This document shows positions 5,477 through 12,774 of a DNA stretch of 24,904 bases, in pieces; position 1 is the stretch's first letter, and every line of letters begins with the position of its first letter. Location: positions 1 to 24,904 of the forward strand of contig NZ_SPQM01000070.1 of assembly GCF_004570345.1 (NCBI RefSeq), in the 5' to 3' direction. The notes beneath the pieces were generated by a model, which was given only the letters and a program-made list of their open reading frames with translations, had not been told where the DNA came from and made no database searches. The stretch comes from Blastococcus sp. CT_GayMR20 (GTDB lineage: Bacteria > Actinomycetota > Actinomycetes > Mycobacteriales > Geodermatophilaceae). Both the position numbers and the translations under genes were made by a program.

Positions 5477-6916
5477 ATGTTCCCGGCACGCCGCCTGCTG
5501 CTCCTCCCGCTCGTCCCGCTGCTCGTCGCCGGGTGGGTCACGCCGGCCTCGGCGACGCCGAGCGGGCCCTGCGCGAACGCCGAGGCCATCCAGGTGCCCG
5601 GCGCCGAACTACAGCGCGTGGAGTGCCACGACGACCTGTCGGCCGCCACGCTCGCCGCGAAGGGCCGCAGCGACATCAGCGACTGGGCCGGGCTGCACTC
5701 CAAGCAGACGGTGAACCCGCCCGCCGGCGCAGGCATCCAGATCGACGGCTACTTCCCGGACGACTCGACGACCAACACGACCTACGGCTGGAACCACGAC
5801 GCGCAGTTCGTGATCCGACTGCCCGAGAACTGGAACGGGCAGCTGGTCATCACCGGCGCACCGGGAGTGCGGAAGCAGTACGCCCCCGACTACATCCTCA
5901 GCGACTGGATGCTCTCGCAGGGCTACGCCTACGCCTCGACCGACAAGGGCAACACCGGCACCTCCTTCTACGAGAACGGGTCGCGCTCGGCGCCCGGCCA
6001 GGCGGTCCGGGAATGGCACGACCGCGTCGCCGAGCTGACCGTCGCGGCCAAGCAGGTGGTGGCCCAGCGCTACGGCGCGAAGCCCGACCGCACGTGGATG
6101 ACCGGCATCTCCAACGGCGGCTACCTGACGCGCTGGCAGCTGGAGAACAACCCCAGGCTCTTCGACGGCGGCGTCGACTGGGAAGGGACGCTGATGACCG
6201 CCGACGGCCCCAACCTGTTCACGTACCTGCCGACGGCGCTGCGCGAGTACCCGCAGGCCATGGTCGATCCCGCTGCCCGCCAGCGGATGTACGACGTCGG
6301 TTTCGAGCCGGGGTCAGAGATCCTCTGGGCCGACCACTACGCCGTCTACTGGGACCTCACGCAGCGCAGCTACCGTGAGGCGTTCGACCCGGGCTACGAC
6401 GGCGCGACGAAGGCGGGGACGCCGTTCTGCCGGACCGGGACCGCGCCCGGCACGCCGACCGCCTGCGACGCCGAGTACGACTACGCGTCCCGCCCGCAGG
6501 AGGTGAAGGACGCCGTCGCGTCGGTGAGCCTCACCGGCAACATCCGCAAACCGATGATCACCCTGCACGGCAACCTGGACGCACTCCTGCCGATCGGCGC
6601 CGACTCCGACGTCTACACCGCGATGGTCGGCGACGCGGGCCGCGGCGGGATGCACCGCTACTACACGATCGAGGGCGGTAACCACGTCGACGACCGGGCC
6701 GACCTCTTCCCGTCCCACATCCGCCCGATCCTTCCCTGCTACCGCGAGGCGTTCCAGCGCCTGACCTCGTGGGTGACCGACGGCCAGGCGCCGCCGGCCA
6801 GCCAGACGGTGGCCCGCCGGCCCTCCGGTGACGAGGCGAACACCTGCCCGCAGCTCGCGGCGACGTCGGACGGAGGGCCGGGGAACGGCGGCGGGCACGG
6901 CCACGGGGGCAGCTGA
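5477..6916 (+). CDS. Secreted alpha/beta-hydrolase, tannase/feruloyl-esterase type
   Basis: A 479-residue exported esterase-like enzyme. Residues 1-26 form a Sec signal peptide (two Arg, a Leu/Val-rich core, then ASA) with likely cleavage at 26/27. The catalytic triad is readable: nucleophile Ser212 in TGISNGGY, Asp368 in HGNLDALLP and His403 in EGGNHVDD. Six cysteines (32, 50, 318, 330, 421, 457) could form disulfides outside the cell. The C-terminus ends in a Gly/His-rich tail. The fold and SNGG elbow resemble tannase/feruloyl esterases and 3-hydroxybutyrate-oligomer hydrolases; the substrate is not decidable. ATG 5477 has GGAAGGGG six bases upstream and begins the signal peptide directly, so it is preferred to the in-frame upstream start at 5435. 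Confidence 0.82.
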   Translation: MFPARRLLLLPLVPLLVAGWVTPASATPSGPCANAEAIQVPGAELQRVECHDDLSAATLAAKGRSDISDWAGLHSKQTVNPPAGAGIQIDGYFPDDSTTNTTYGWNHDAQFVIRLPENWNGQLVITGAPGVRKQYAPDYILSDWMLSQGYAYASTDKGNTGTSFYENGSRSAPGQAVREWHDRVAELTVAAKQVVAQRYGAKPDRTWMTGISNGGYLTRWQLENNPRLFDGGVDWEGTLMTADGPNLFTYLPTALREYPQAMVDPAARQRMYDVGFEPGSEILWADHYAVYWDLTQRSYREAFDPGYDGATKAGTPFCRTGTAPGTPTACDAEYDYASRPQEVKDAVASVSLTGNIRKPMITLHGNLDALLPIGADSDVYTAMVGDAGRGGMHRYYTIEGGNHVDDRADLFPSHIRPILPCYREAFQRLTSWVTDGQAPPASQTVARRPSGDEANTCPQLAATSDGGPGNGGGHGHGGS

Positions 6917-6923
6917 CGGACGG

Positions 6924-6951
6924 GCGGACGTCCGCGGCCTTGTGACCGCGG
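6924..6951. terminator. Overlapping hairpins after the secreted hydrolase
   Basis: A 12-bp perfect palindrome, GCGGACGTCCGC (6924-6935), overlaps CCGCGG-N8-CCGCGG (6932-6937 and 6946-6951). Both begin within 20 bases of the hydrolase stop codon. They could be alternative stems of a terminator; no U tract is present. Confidence 0.4.
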
Positions 6952-6973
6952 TCCGACGGGTGCAGCATCGGCC

Positions 6974-6993
6974 CGGTCGGGGATCGCCGACCG
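6974..6993. promoter_or_regulatory. 20-bp near-perfect dyad next to a ribosome binding site
   Basis: CGGTCGGGGATCGCCGACCG is symmetric except at one position per half (bases 8 and 13) and is centred on GATC. It abuts the GAGGGAG ribosome binding site (6993-6999) of the 59-residue protein gene. It suits a dimeric regulator's operator, or an RNA hairpin affecting translation start. No regulator is assigned. Confidence 0.45.
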
Positions 6994-7004
6994 AGGGAGC
7001 GTCC

Positions 7005-7184
7005 GTGCAGCGACGACCAGCAGAGCCCTCCGGGGACTACGAGTACGACCTCGTGCACGAGCCGTTCGTCGATCGGCAGCGGCCGCCGTCGCAACCGCAC
7101 CCTGAGCACCCGTCCCCGGCGCCGGCTCGCCGCCCGGCGGAGCTGGACGGCGACATGAGCTACGACGAGGCGCACGACTTCTGA
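7005..7184 (+). CDS. Small acidic hypothetical protein (59 residues) with an internal motif repeat
   Basis: GTG 7005 is preceded by GAGGGAG (6993-6999) at five bases, a strong start signal. The protein has two copies of a short motif flanking a Pro/Arg-rich linker: GDYEYDLVHE (10-19) and GDMSYDEAHD (49-58), consensus GDx-x-YDx-x-H[ED]. It has no signal peptide or membrane segment and is not a family I recognise. The frame is open upstream to 6828 but that part is antisense-like and overlaps the hydrolase. Function unknown; the paired Asp/Glu/His motifs could bind metal or a protein partner, which is speculative. Confidence 0.62.
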   Translation: MQRRPAEPSGDYEYDLVHEPFVDRQRPPSQPHPEHPSPAPARRPAELDGDMSYDEAHDF

Positions 7185-7254
7185 GCGGGTCGTCCGGTTC
7201 CGCGACGCCGCCGATCGGGTGCGGGGTGGGGCTGGCCGGGGTAGGCCGACGGGC

Positions 7255-7770
7255 ATGGGAACCCACGGCGTCGGACGACTGCCTCCGAGGACGTCGGGAC
7301 TGCTCTTCGGACTCGGGCTCGGCGGCTTCGTCGACGGGATCGTCCTGCACCAGATCCTGCAGTGGCACCACATGGTGAGCGCGGAGACTGCGCCCACGAC
7401 GCTCGCGGGGCTGGAGACGAACACCCTGGCCGACGGCTTCTTCCACCTCGCCACGTGGGTGTGCGTCCTCGCCGCGTCGATCACCTCGATCACCGCATGG
7501 CGGCAGGGGAGGCTGGCGCCGAGCTACAGCTTCCACTTCGGGCTCGTGCTGGCCGGCTGGGGGATCTTCAACCTCGTCGAGGGCGTGATCGACCACCAGC
7601 TGCTCGGCGTCCACCACGTCCGGGACGACCTCGGCGGGCCCCTGAGCTGGGACCTGGGCTTCCTCGCCTCCGGCGTCCTCCTCGTCGGCGGTGGACTCCT
7701 GCTCCACCGCCGCGGGGTCCGGCAAGTGCGTCCCCGGGCAACGCGCGCGGCACGTTCGACGGGGCCTTGA
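7255..7770 (+). CDS. DUF2243 family membrane protein
   Basis: A 171-residue integral membrane protein with four predicted helices (about 14-34, 62-82, 94-112, 133-151). The family signatures are clear: GLGGFVDGIVLHQILQWHHM (21-40), LADGFFHLATW (58-68) and FNLVEGVIDHQLLGVHHV (105-122). Conserved histidines 32, 38, 39, 64, 114, 120 and 121 lie at helix ends and could bind metal; the family's role is not established. ATG 7255 starts just before the first helix; no strong ribosome binding site is seen. Confidence 0.85.
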   Translation: MGTHGVGRLPPRTSGLLFGLGLGGFVDGIVLHQILQWHHMVSAETAPTTLAGLETNTLADGFFHLATWVCVLAASITSITAWRQGRLAPSYSFHFGLVLAGWGIFNLVEGVIDHQLLGVHHVRDDLGGPLSWDLGFLASGVLLVGGGLLLHRRGVRQVRPRATRAARSTGP

Positions 7771-7791
7771 TCGGCGTCGCCCGGACGGGCA

Positions 7792-7813
7792 GGCTGTGAG
7801 GCAGACCACAGCC
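7792..7813. promoter_or_regulatory. 7-bp inverted repeat upstream of the DUF1918 gene
   Basis: GGCTGTG-N8-CACAGCC lies 22 bases after the DUF2243 stop and 22 bases before the DUF1918 start. It may be a terminator stem for the upstream gene or an operator for the downstream pair; the sequence does not decide. Confidence 0.4.
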
Positions 7814-7835
7814 GAGCTACCGCGAGGAGGCCGCC

Positions 7836-8036
7836 GTGGAAGCCCATGTCGGCGATCGGATCGTCGTCCACTCCACTCACCAGGGAGAAGCGGACCGGGT
7901 GGGTGAGGTCCTGGAGTGCCACGAGCCGGACGGCGGGCCGCCCTACAGGGTCCGGTGGGAGCCCGATGGGCACACCGGGCTCTTCTACCCGGCCGGGACG
8001 GCGGCCGTGGTCCATCACACCGGCCCCTCGCACTGA
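7836..8036 (+). CDS. DUF1918 domain protein
   Basis: A 66-residue single-domain protein. GDRIVVHSTHQGEADRVGEV (6-25), PPYRVRWEPDGHTGLFYP (35-52) and VVHH (58-61) match DUF1918, a small beta-rich actinobacterial domain with an SH3-like look and no known activity. GTG 7836 has GAGGAGG (7824-7830) five bases upstream. The EF-G-like gene starts 12 bases after its stop, so the two are probably cotranscribed. Confidence 0.83.
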   Translation: MEAHVGDRIVVHSTHQGEADRVGEVLECHEPDGGPPYRVRWEPDGHTGLFYPAGTAAVVHHTGPSH

Positions 8037-8048
8037 GGGGCCGGACTC

Positions 8049-10115
8049 ATGGCCAAGGACACCGCGACGGCGCCGGCACCCCGTCCGCCCGGGAAAGTGC
8101 GCAACGTGGCCCTCGTGGGCCACGCGGGAGCGGGGAAGACGACCCTTGCCGAGGCCCTCCTCGTCGCGACCAGCGCGCTGCCGCGGGCCGGTCGCGTCGA
8201 GGACGGCACGACCGCCCTCGACACCGAGGAGGTGGAGATCCGCCAGCAGCGCTCGGTGTCCCTGGGGGTGGCGACGGTCGAGCACGCGGGGCATCGGCTC
8301 ACGCTGCTGGACACCCCGGGCTCGCCCGACTTCGTCGGCGAGCTGCGGGCGGGACTGAGGGCGGCGGATGCCGCCCTCTTCGTCGTCTCGGCCGTCAACG
8401 GCGTCGACGCGACGACGGTGCAGCTCTGGGGGGAGTGCGCCGCGGTCGGCATGCCACGGGCCGTCGTCATCACCCAGCTCGACCGGGCCCGGGCCGACGT
8501 CGAGGATGCCGTCCGGCTGTGCCAGATGCTGCTGGGGGAGGGGGTCTACCCGGTCCACCTCGTCGACCGGGGTGCGGACGGCTCGGTCGCCGGCCTGGTC
8601 TCGCTGCTCGACCCCGACGTCCAGGCGCCGGACGCCGACCGGCTCCGCTCCGAGCTCATCGAGGGGATCATCGGCGAGAGCGAGGACGAGGCCCTGATGG
8701 AGCGGTACCTGGCCGGCGACAAGCTGGTCCAGGACGACCTCATCGCCGACCTGGAGACCGCCGTCGCCCGCGGCCACTTCCACCCGGTGCTCTGCGCCGC
8801 CCCCCTCCAGGGGATCGGCGTCGACGCGCTGCTCGAGCTGCTGATCTCGGCTTTCCCGTGCCCGATGGAGCACGGCTGCCCGCCGGTCACCCGGCCAGAC
8901 GGCGGCCCGACGGCGGCCGTCTCGTGCGATCCGGACGGGCCGCTGGTCGCCGAGGTGGTGAAGACGACGACCGACCCCTACCTCGGCCGTGTCTCCCTGG
9001 TGCGCGTCTTCTCCGGCACCCTCCGACCGGACGTGCCCATCCACGTCTCGGGCCACGGGATGACCGACCGCGGCCACCCCGACCACGACGTCGACGAGCG
9101 GGTCGGCGCGATCTCCTCACCCCTCGGCGCGAACCTGCGGACGGTGGCCGCCTGCCCGGCCGGGGACATCTGTGCCGTCGCCCGCCTGGCCAGCGCGGAG
9201 ACCGGGGACACGCTCTCCTCGCCGGAGGACCCGCGGCTCGTGCCGCCCTGGGACCTGCCCACCCCGCAGCTGCCCGTCGCCGTGGAGGCCGCCTCCCGCG
9301 CCGACGAGGACCGGCTGGCCACGGCGCTCGCCCGGCTGGTGGCCGAGGGCCCGACCGTCCGCCTCGAGCGGCGCCCGGACACCGGCCAGCTGCTGCTCTG
9401 GTGCGTGGGGGAGGCGCACGCCGAGGTCCTCCTCGAGCGGCTCCGCACCCGGCACGGCGTCGCCGTGAGCACCGTTCCGGTGCGCGTGCCGATGGTCGAG
9501 ACGCTGGCCGGTCCGGCGAAGGTGACCGGACGGCACGTCAAGCAGTCCGGCGGGCACGGCCAGTACGCCGTCGTGGTCGTCGAGGCCGAACCCGCCCCAC
9601 CCGGCTCGGGGGTCGTCTTCGAGCAGCGGATCGTCGGGGGCACGGTGCCCAGCCAGTTCCACGGCAGCGTGGAGAAGGGCATCCGCGCGCAGGCCGAGCG
9701 GGGCCTCAGCGGCGACCGGCCGCTCGTCGACCTCCGCGTCACGCTGGTCGACGGCAAGTCGCACTCGGTGGACTCCTCCGACGCCGCGTTCCAGGCAGCC
9801 GGAGCACTGGCGCTGCGCGAGGTCGCGGCCGCCGCGGGCACCCGGATCCTGGAGCCGTGGTGCGAGGTCGACGTCGTGGTCCCCGGTGAGTACGTCGGTG
9901 CGGTGATGAGCGACCTCTCCGCCCGCAGGGCGCGGGTCACCGGCAGCGAGGCCGACCCGGTCCGCGACCGGACGACGGTCCGTGCGGAGGTGCCCGAGGT
10001 GGAGCTCCTCAGCTATCCCGGCGTCCTGCGGTCGGTCACCCACGGCACCGGCAGCTTCTCCCGACGGCCGCTGGGCTACGAGCCGGCCCCGGCCAACCTG
10101 GCGGTCCCGGCATGA
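8049..10115 (+). CDS. EF-G-like translational GTPase (FusA2-type)
   Basis: A 688-residue cytoplasmic GTPase with the five-domain EF-G architecture: G domain (about 18-270), domain II (about 285-375), III (about 390-465), IV (about 465-590, with SGGHGQYAVV) and V (about 595-675, with EYVGAVMSDLSARRARVTG). It belongs to the EF-G-like branch seen as FusA2 in mycobacteria rather than the essential EF-G: the P loop is GHAGAGKT (24-31), the switch I region reads EIRQQRSVSL (63-72) instead of RGITI, G3 is DTPGSPDF (88-95) and G4 is TQLD (142-145) instead of NKxD. The divergent G4 may alter nucleotide selectivity. Its job is unknown. ATG 8049 follows GAGGGG (8035-8040). Confidence 0.9.
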   Translation: MAKDTATAPAPRPPGKVRNVALVGHAGAGKTTLAEALLVATSALPRAGRVEDGTTALDTEEVEIRQQRSVSLGVATVEHAGHRLTLLDTPGSPDFVGELRAGLRAADAALFVVSAVNGVDATTVQLWGECAAVGMPRAVVITQLDRARADVEDAVRLCQMLLGEGVYPVHLVDRGADGSVAGLVSLLDPDVQAPDADRLRSELIEGIIGESEDEALMERYLAGDKLVQDDLIADLETAVARGHFHPVLCAAPLQGIGVDALLELLISAFPCPMEHGCPPVTRPDGGPTAAVSCDPDGPLVAEVVKTTTDPYLGRVSLVRVFSGTLRPDVPIHVSGHGMTDRGHPDHDVDERVGAISSPLGANLRTVAACPAGDICAVARLASAETGDTLSSPEDPRLVPPWDLPTPQLPVAVEAASRADEDRLATALARLVAEGPTVRLERRPDTGQLLLWCVGEAHAEVLLERLRTRHGVAVSTVPVRVPMVETLAGPAKVTGRHVKQSGGHGQYAVVVVEAEPAPPGSGVVFEQRIVGGTVPSQFHGSVEKGIRAQAERGLSGDRPLVDLRVTLVDGKSHSVDSSDAAFQAAGALALREVAAAAGTRILEPWCEVDVVVPGEYVGAVMSDLSARRARVTGSEADPVRDRTTVRAEVPEVELLSYPGVLRSVTHGTGSFSRRPLGYEPAPANLAVPA

Positions 10116-10261
10116 GCGCGGCAACGCCGCTGGTCGCACGCATCCGGTGCGCCGCCTTCCGGGCGGCCCCGTCCCGAGGCTCGCCGCGAGCGTGCGAGTG
10201 GTGAGGAGCTCAGGGTCCTTCGTCTAGCCTCGGGGGCGGTGTACAGGGGGCTGGAGGAGCA
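10116..10261. promoter_or_regulatory. Intergenic region: terminator-like hairpin and operon promoter
   Basis: GCCGCC-TTCCG-GGCGGC (10151-10167) is a perfect 6-bp stem 36 bases after the EF-G-like stop and may end that transcript. TAGCCT (10225-10230) fits the TANNNT -10 pattern for the CDP-alcohol phosphatidyltransferase operon, without a convincing -35. The ribosome binding site GGAGGAG (10253-10259) sits very close to the GTG at 10262. Confidence 0.4.
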
Positions 10262-10936
10262 GTGACGTCGTCGAACGGGTCGTCGGCGGCTGTCCCGATC
10301 CCGTCCACGGGCCCGGAGCTCCCCGGCGGATCCCCACCGGTGGTCGACCGCGAGGACCTGCCCGACCGCGTGTGGACCTGGCCGAACGCGCTCTCCGCCC
10401 TCCGGCTGCTCGGTGTCCCGCTCTTCCTCTGGCTGCTGCTCGGACCGGAGGCCGACGGCTGGGCAGTCGCCGTCCTCATGGTCTCGGGCTTCACCGACTG
10501 GCTGGACGGGAAGCTGGCCCGGTGGCTGGACCAGAGCAGCCGGCTCGGCGCCCTGCTCGACCCGGCCGCCGACCGGCTCTACATCGTCAGCACGCTCGTC
10601 GCACTGGCCCTCCGGGAGATCGTCCCGGTGTGGATCGTCGCGCTCCTGGTGGGCCGCGAGGTGGTCCTCGGCGTGGCCCTCCTGGTCCTGCGCCGCTACG
10701 GCTATCCGCCGTTGCAGGTGCACTACCTGGGCAAGGCGGCGACGTTGCTGCTGCTGTACGCATTCCCGGGGCTGCTGCTCGCCGACGGCGAGGGCTGGCT
10801 GGCCGAGCTCTGCGAGCCGATCGCCTGGGCCCTCACCATCTGGGGTACCGCCCTCTACGTGCTCGCCGGGCTCTTCTACCTGATCCAGGTCGCCGGCATC
10901 GTGCGCGCCGAGCGGGCCGCCCGGACGGCCCCGTGA
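10262..10936 (+). CDS. CDP-alcohol phosphatidyltransferase family protein (PgsA2-like)
   Basis: A 224-residue integral membrane enzyme that would move a phosphatidyl group from CDP-diacylglycerol to an alcohol (glycerol-3-phosphate, phosphatidylglycerol or an inositol phosphate). The catalytic motif D-x2-D-G-x2-A-R-x8-G-x3-D-x3-D is complete: Asp79, Asp82-Gly83, Ala86-Arg87, Gly96, Asp100 and Asp104, binding the metal and CDP. Several hydrophobic helices follow, after a hydrophilic 30-residue leader. Gene order with DUF881, DUF1290 and DUF881 matches M. tuberculosis Rv1822 (pgsA2)-Rv1825, which favours an orthologue of PgsA2; the alcohol acceptor is not determined here. Its stop overlaps the next GTG (GTGA). 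Confidence 0.87.
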   Translation: MTSSNGSSAAVPIPSTGPELPGGSPPVVDREDLPDRVWTWPNALSALRLLGVPLFLWLLLGPEADGWAVAVLMVSGFTDWLDGKLARWLDQSSRLGALLDPAADRLYIVSTLVALALREIVPVWIVALLVGREVVLGVALLVLRRYGYPPLQVHYLGKAATLLLLYAFPGLLLADGEGWLAELCEPIAWALTIWGTALYVLAGLFYLIQVAGIVRAERAARTAP

Positions 10937-11805
10937 CCGCTCCCCAGCGGGGCGGCGGGCCCCGCTCCATGGGTGCCTCCCTCCTCGACGCCGTCCTCGC
11001 CGAGACGCTCGACCCGGCCTACCGGCAGGCCGCGGAGGCGAAGGCCGCCCGCGGCGGGCCCGCGCGTCCACGCTGGCGCGGGCGCACCCTCGTGGCCCTG
11101 ACGATGGCCGTGGCCGGGGTGCTGGCCGCCGTCACCTACGACCAGGCCGCCGCCAGCGCGCAGGGGCGGCAGGAGGTGCGCGCGGCTCTGATCGCGGACA
11201 TCCAGCGCGAGTCGGACGTCACCGACGAGCTGGCGACGCAGCTCGAGGAGCTGCGCGCGGAGGTGACCACCACCCGGGACGACGTGCTGGCTGCGAGCGC
11301 CGTCGGCCAGCAGGCGCTCGACGACCTGGCGCTCGCCGAGCAGGGCGCCGGCGCCGTGCCGGTCACCGGCCCCGGTCTGCTCGTGACCCTCGCCAACGCC
11401 GACCCGACGGCGGACGGCGACCCGGTCGGTGGCGACACCGAGGAGGACCCGCGGGGCCGCGTCCGTGACGGCGACCTGCAGCTCGTGGTGAACGCGCTGT
11501 GGGCGGCCGGCGCCGAGGCGATCAGCATCAACGGCCAGCGCCTGGGGCCGACCACCGCCATCCGCTTCGCCGGGGAGGCGGTCCTCGTCGACTTCCGGCC
11601 GGTCACCAATCCCTACGAGATCAGCGCCATCGGCGATCCGGACACCCTGTCCGCCAGGTTCCTCGCCAGTCCGGAGGTGGGCGAGCTCGCCGACATCTCG
11701 CAGTTGTTCGACCTGCGCTTCGACTTCGCCCGGGAGGACGAGCTGAGCCTGCCGGCCGCCAACACTCCCGAGCTCCGCATCGCCCAACCGGAGGCTGACT
11801 CGTGA
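10933..11805 (+). CDS. DUF881 family membrane-anchored protein (first copy, Rv1823-like)
   Basis: A 290-residue protein with a cytoplasmic N-terminus, one membrane helix (about 52-69), a coiled-coil segment (about 78-137) and an extracellular DUF881 domain carrying GPGLLVTL (146-153), LQLVVNALWAAGAEAISINGQRL (182-204) and GEAVLVDFRPVTNPYEISAIG (214-234). The family resembles the YlxW/YlxX proteins near division genes in Firmicutes and is part of a conserved actinobacterial envelope cluster; biochemical function is unknown. GTG 10933 overlaps the previous stop and GTGA at 11802-11805 links it to the next gene, indicating translational coupling. Confidence 0.88.
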   Translation: MTAPQRGGGPRSMGASLLDAVLAETLDPAYRQAAEAKAARGGPARPRWRGRTLVALTMAVAGVLAAVTYDQAAASAQGRQEVRAALIADIQRESDVTDELATQLEELRAEVTTTRDDVLAASAVGQQALDDLALAEQGAGAVPVTGPGLLVTLANADPTADGDPVGGDTEEDPRGRVRDGDLQLVVNALWAAGAEAISINGQRLGPTTAIRFAGEAVLVDFRPVTNPYEISAIGDPDTLSARFLASPEVGELADISQLFDLRFDFAREDELSLPAANTPELRIAQPEADS

Positions 11806-12134
11806 TCCCCATCCTCGGACTCGCGGCCGGGGTGCTTCTTGGCCTCTTCTTCGATCCGACCGTCCCGCTGTGGCTGCAGCCCTACCTGCCGATCGCCGTC
11901 GTCGCCGCGCTCGACGCCGTATTCGGGGGCTTCCGCGCCCGGCTCGACGGCATCTTCGACGCGAAGGTCTTCGTCATCTCCTTCGTGTCCAACGTGGTGG
12001 TGGCCGGGCTCATCGTCTTCCTGGGTGACCAGCTCGGCGTGGGCGCGCAGCTGTCCACCGCGGTCGTCGTCGTCCTCGGCATCCGCATCTTCGGCAACGC
12101 CGCCGCCATCCGGCGGCACGTGTTCCGCGCATGA
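11802..12134 (+). CDS. sbp: Small basic protein, DUF1290 family (Rv1824-like)
   Basis: A 110-residue membrane protein with hydrophobic helices at about 2-17, 28-42, 54-75 and 84-98. YLPIAVVAALDAVFGGFRA (28-46), FDAKVFVISFVSNVVVAG (52-69) and LGIRIFGNAAAIRRHVF (92-108) are characteristic of DUF1290/small basic protein, which always travels with DUF881 genes. It is overlapped by its neighbours at both ends (GTGA and ATGA), so its level is probably tied to theirs. Function is unknown. Confidence 0.9.
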   Translation: MIPILGLAAGVLLGLFFDPTVPLWLQPYLPIAVVAALDAVFGGFRARLDGIFDAKVFVISFVSNVVVAGLIVFLGDQLGVGAQLSTAVVVVLGIRIFGNAAAIRRHVFRA

Positions 12135-12329
12135 GCGAGGAGCGGCCCGGTTCCGCCGTCCCCGACGGGCCGGAGGACGACGTGGTGGTGCCCCACCCGT
12201 CCGGCCCCGGGCCGGCCGGGGAACCGGCCCCTCCGGCCCGCGGGCGCGTCGGGAGGGATCCGCTCGCGTCGGCGCTGATCGGCGTCCTGACCCTGATCCT
12301 GGGGTTCGCCATCGCGGTGCAGGTGCGGA
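12131..12329 (+). pseudogene. Second DUF881 gene, left copy, cut after 66 codons by the fold-back
   Basis: ATG 12131 overlaps the small-basic-protein stop (ATGA). Native sequence covers the hydrophilic, Pro-rich cytoplasmic leader and the single membrane helix (about 45-65, ending AVQVR). At 12330 the sequence switches to the opposite strand of the same gene, and the frame stays open as nonsense to 12895. The extracellular domain is absent, so this copy cannot be functional as written; if the palindrome is an artefact the break does not exist in the genome. Confidence 0.9.
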
Positions 12330-12575
12330 TCGTCAGGACGAGGCCGGGGCCTGCCGCGGCGACCGTGCCGGTGAGGATCCCGATGTCCTGGGCCCGGTTC
12401 CGGGCGTCCTCCAGGGCGGAGGACGTCTGCCCGTCGGAGTTGACGAGCTCCTGGAGCGCGCCGCGCTGGTCGGCGATCTGCACGCGCAGTCGGTTCTCGC
12501 GCGCGCTCAGCTCGTCGAGGATGCGGACGAGGTCCTCCTCGCGGGCACCGGCCAGCAGCTCCTCGTCGCCGACGC
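12330..12575. other. Unique 246-bp spacer at the centre of the inverted repeat
   Basis: This is the only non-duplicated sequence in the window. On the minus strand it continues the second DUF881 gene in frame (residues about 67-148, the coiled-coil stretch up to the GPGLVLT motif). It has no resolvase-like dyad, transposon end, origin or telomere-like feature. At its left edge the minus strand reads GACGATCCGC; at its right edge the plus strand reads GACGCTCCGC, so 9 of 10 bases match across the flip. Confidence 0.93.
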
Positions 12576-12774
12576 TCCGCACCTGCACCGCGATGGCGAA
12601 CCCCAGGATCAGGGTCAGGACGCCGATCAGCGCCGACGCGAGCGGATCCCTCCCGACGCGCCCGCGGGCCGGAGGGGCCGGTTCCCCGGCCGGCCCGGGG
12701 CCGGACGGGTGGGGCACCACCACGTCGTCCTCCGGCCCGTCGGGGACGGCGGAACCGGGCCGCTCCTCGCTCAT
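12330..12774 (-). pseudogene. Second DUF881 gene (Rv1825-like), right copy, native to codon 148
   Basis: The longer of the two copies: leader, membrane helix (about 45-65), a coiled coil (about 70-130, VGDEELLAGAREEDL onward) and the start of the DUF881 domain up to GPGLVLT (142-148). At 12329 the frame crosses into the inverted copy and stays open as nonsense to 12010, giving a chimeric frame of 254 codons. The natural gene should continue with about 100 more residues of DUF881 domain (an IRDP-like sequence next, judging by the family). Start and ATGA overlap are as in the left copy. Confidence 0.88.

Larger units (their letters stand above)
1..12329. repeat. Left arm of a 12.3-kb perfect inverted repeat
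   Basis: This arm is the reverse complement of 12576-24904. Every reading frame I compared has a mirror partner of identical length and translation at 24905-x, and the base-level checks I made at the inner junction, at the outer ends and at several intergenic dyads agree. Identity stops at base 12330 (T here, G expected from the mirror). Arms this long and identical, separated by only 246 bases, are normally unstable in bacterial cells because cruciforms and hairpins are cut by SbcCD-type nucleases, so an artefact is the leading explanation. Confidence 0.97.

Noticed and set aside
6828..7004. Upstream extension of the 59-residue protein
   Set aside because: The extension overlaps the end of the secreted hydrolase and is Arg/Gly-rich; the strong ribosome binding site at 6993-6999 places the start at 7005.
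7524..9889. Long frames over the EF-G-like gene (7916-9889 plus, 7524-9086 minus)
   Set aside because: Shadow frames of a high-GC gene: Arg/Gly/Pro-rich, no family resemblance, and the EF-G frame is certain.
12330..12575. Centre as a hairpin telomere, dimer-resolution site or replication origin
   Set aside because: The spacer is ordinary DUF881 coding sequence with no dyad at the centre, no AT-rich stretch and no iterons.
12300..12600. Transposon or integrase-made inversion at the junctions
   Set aside because: No transposase, terminal repeats or target duplications; only a roughly 10-base microhomology.
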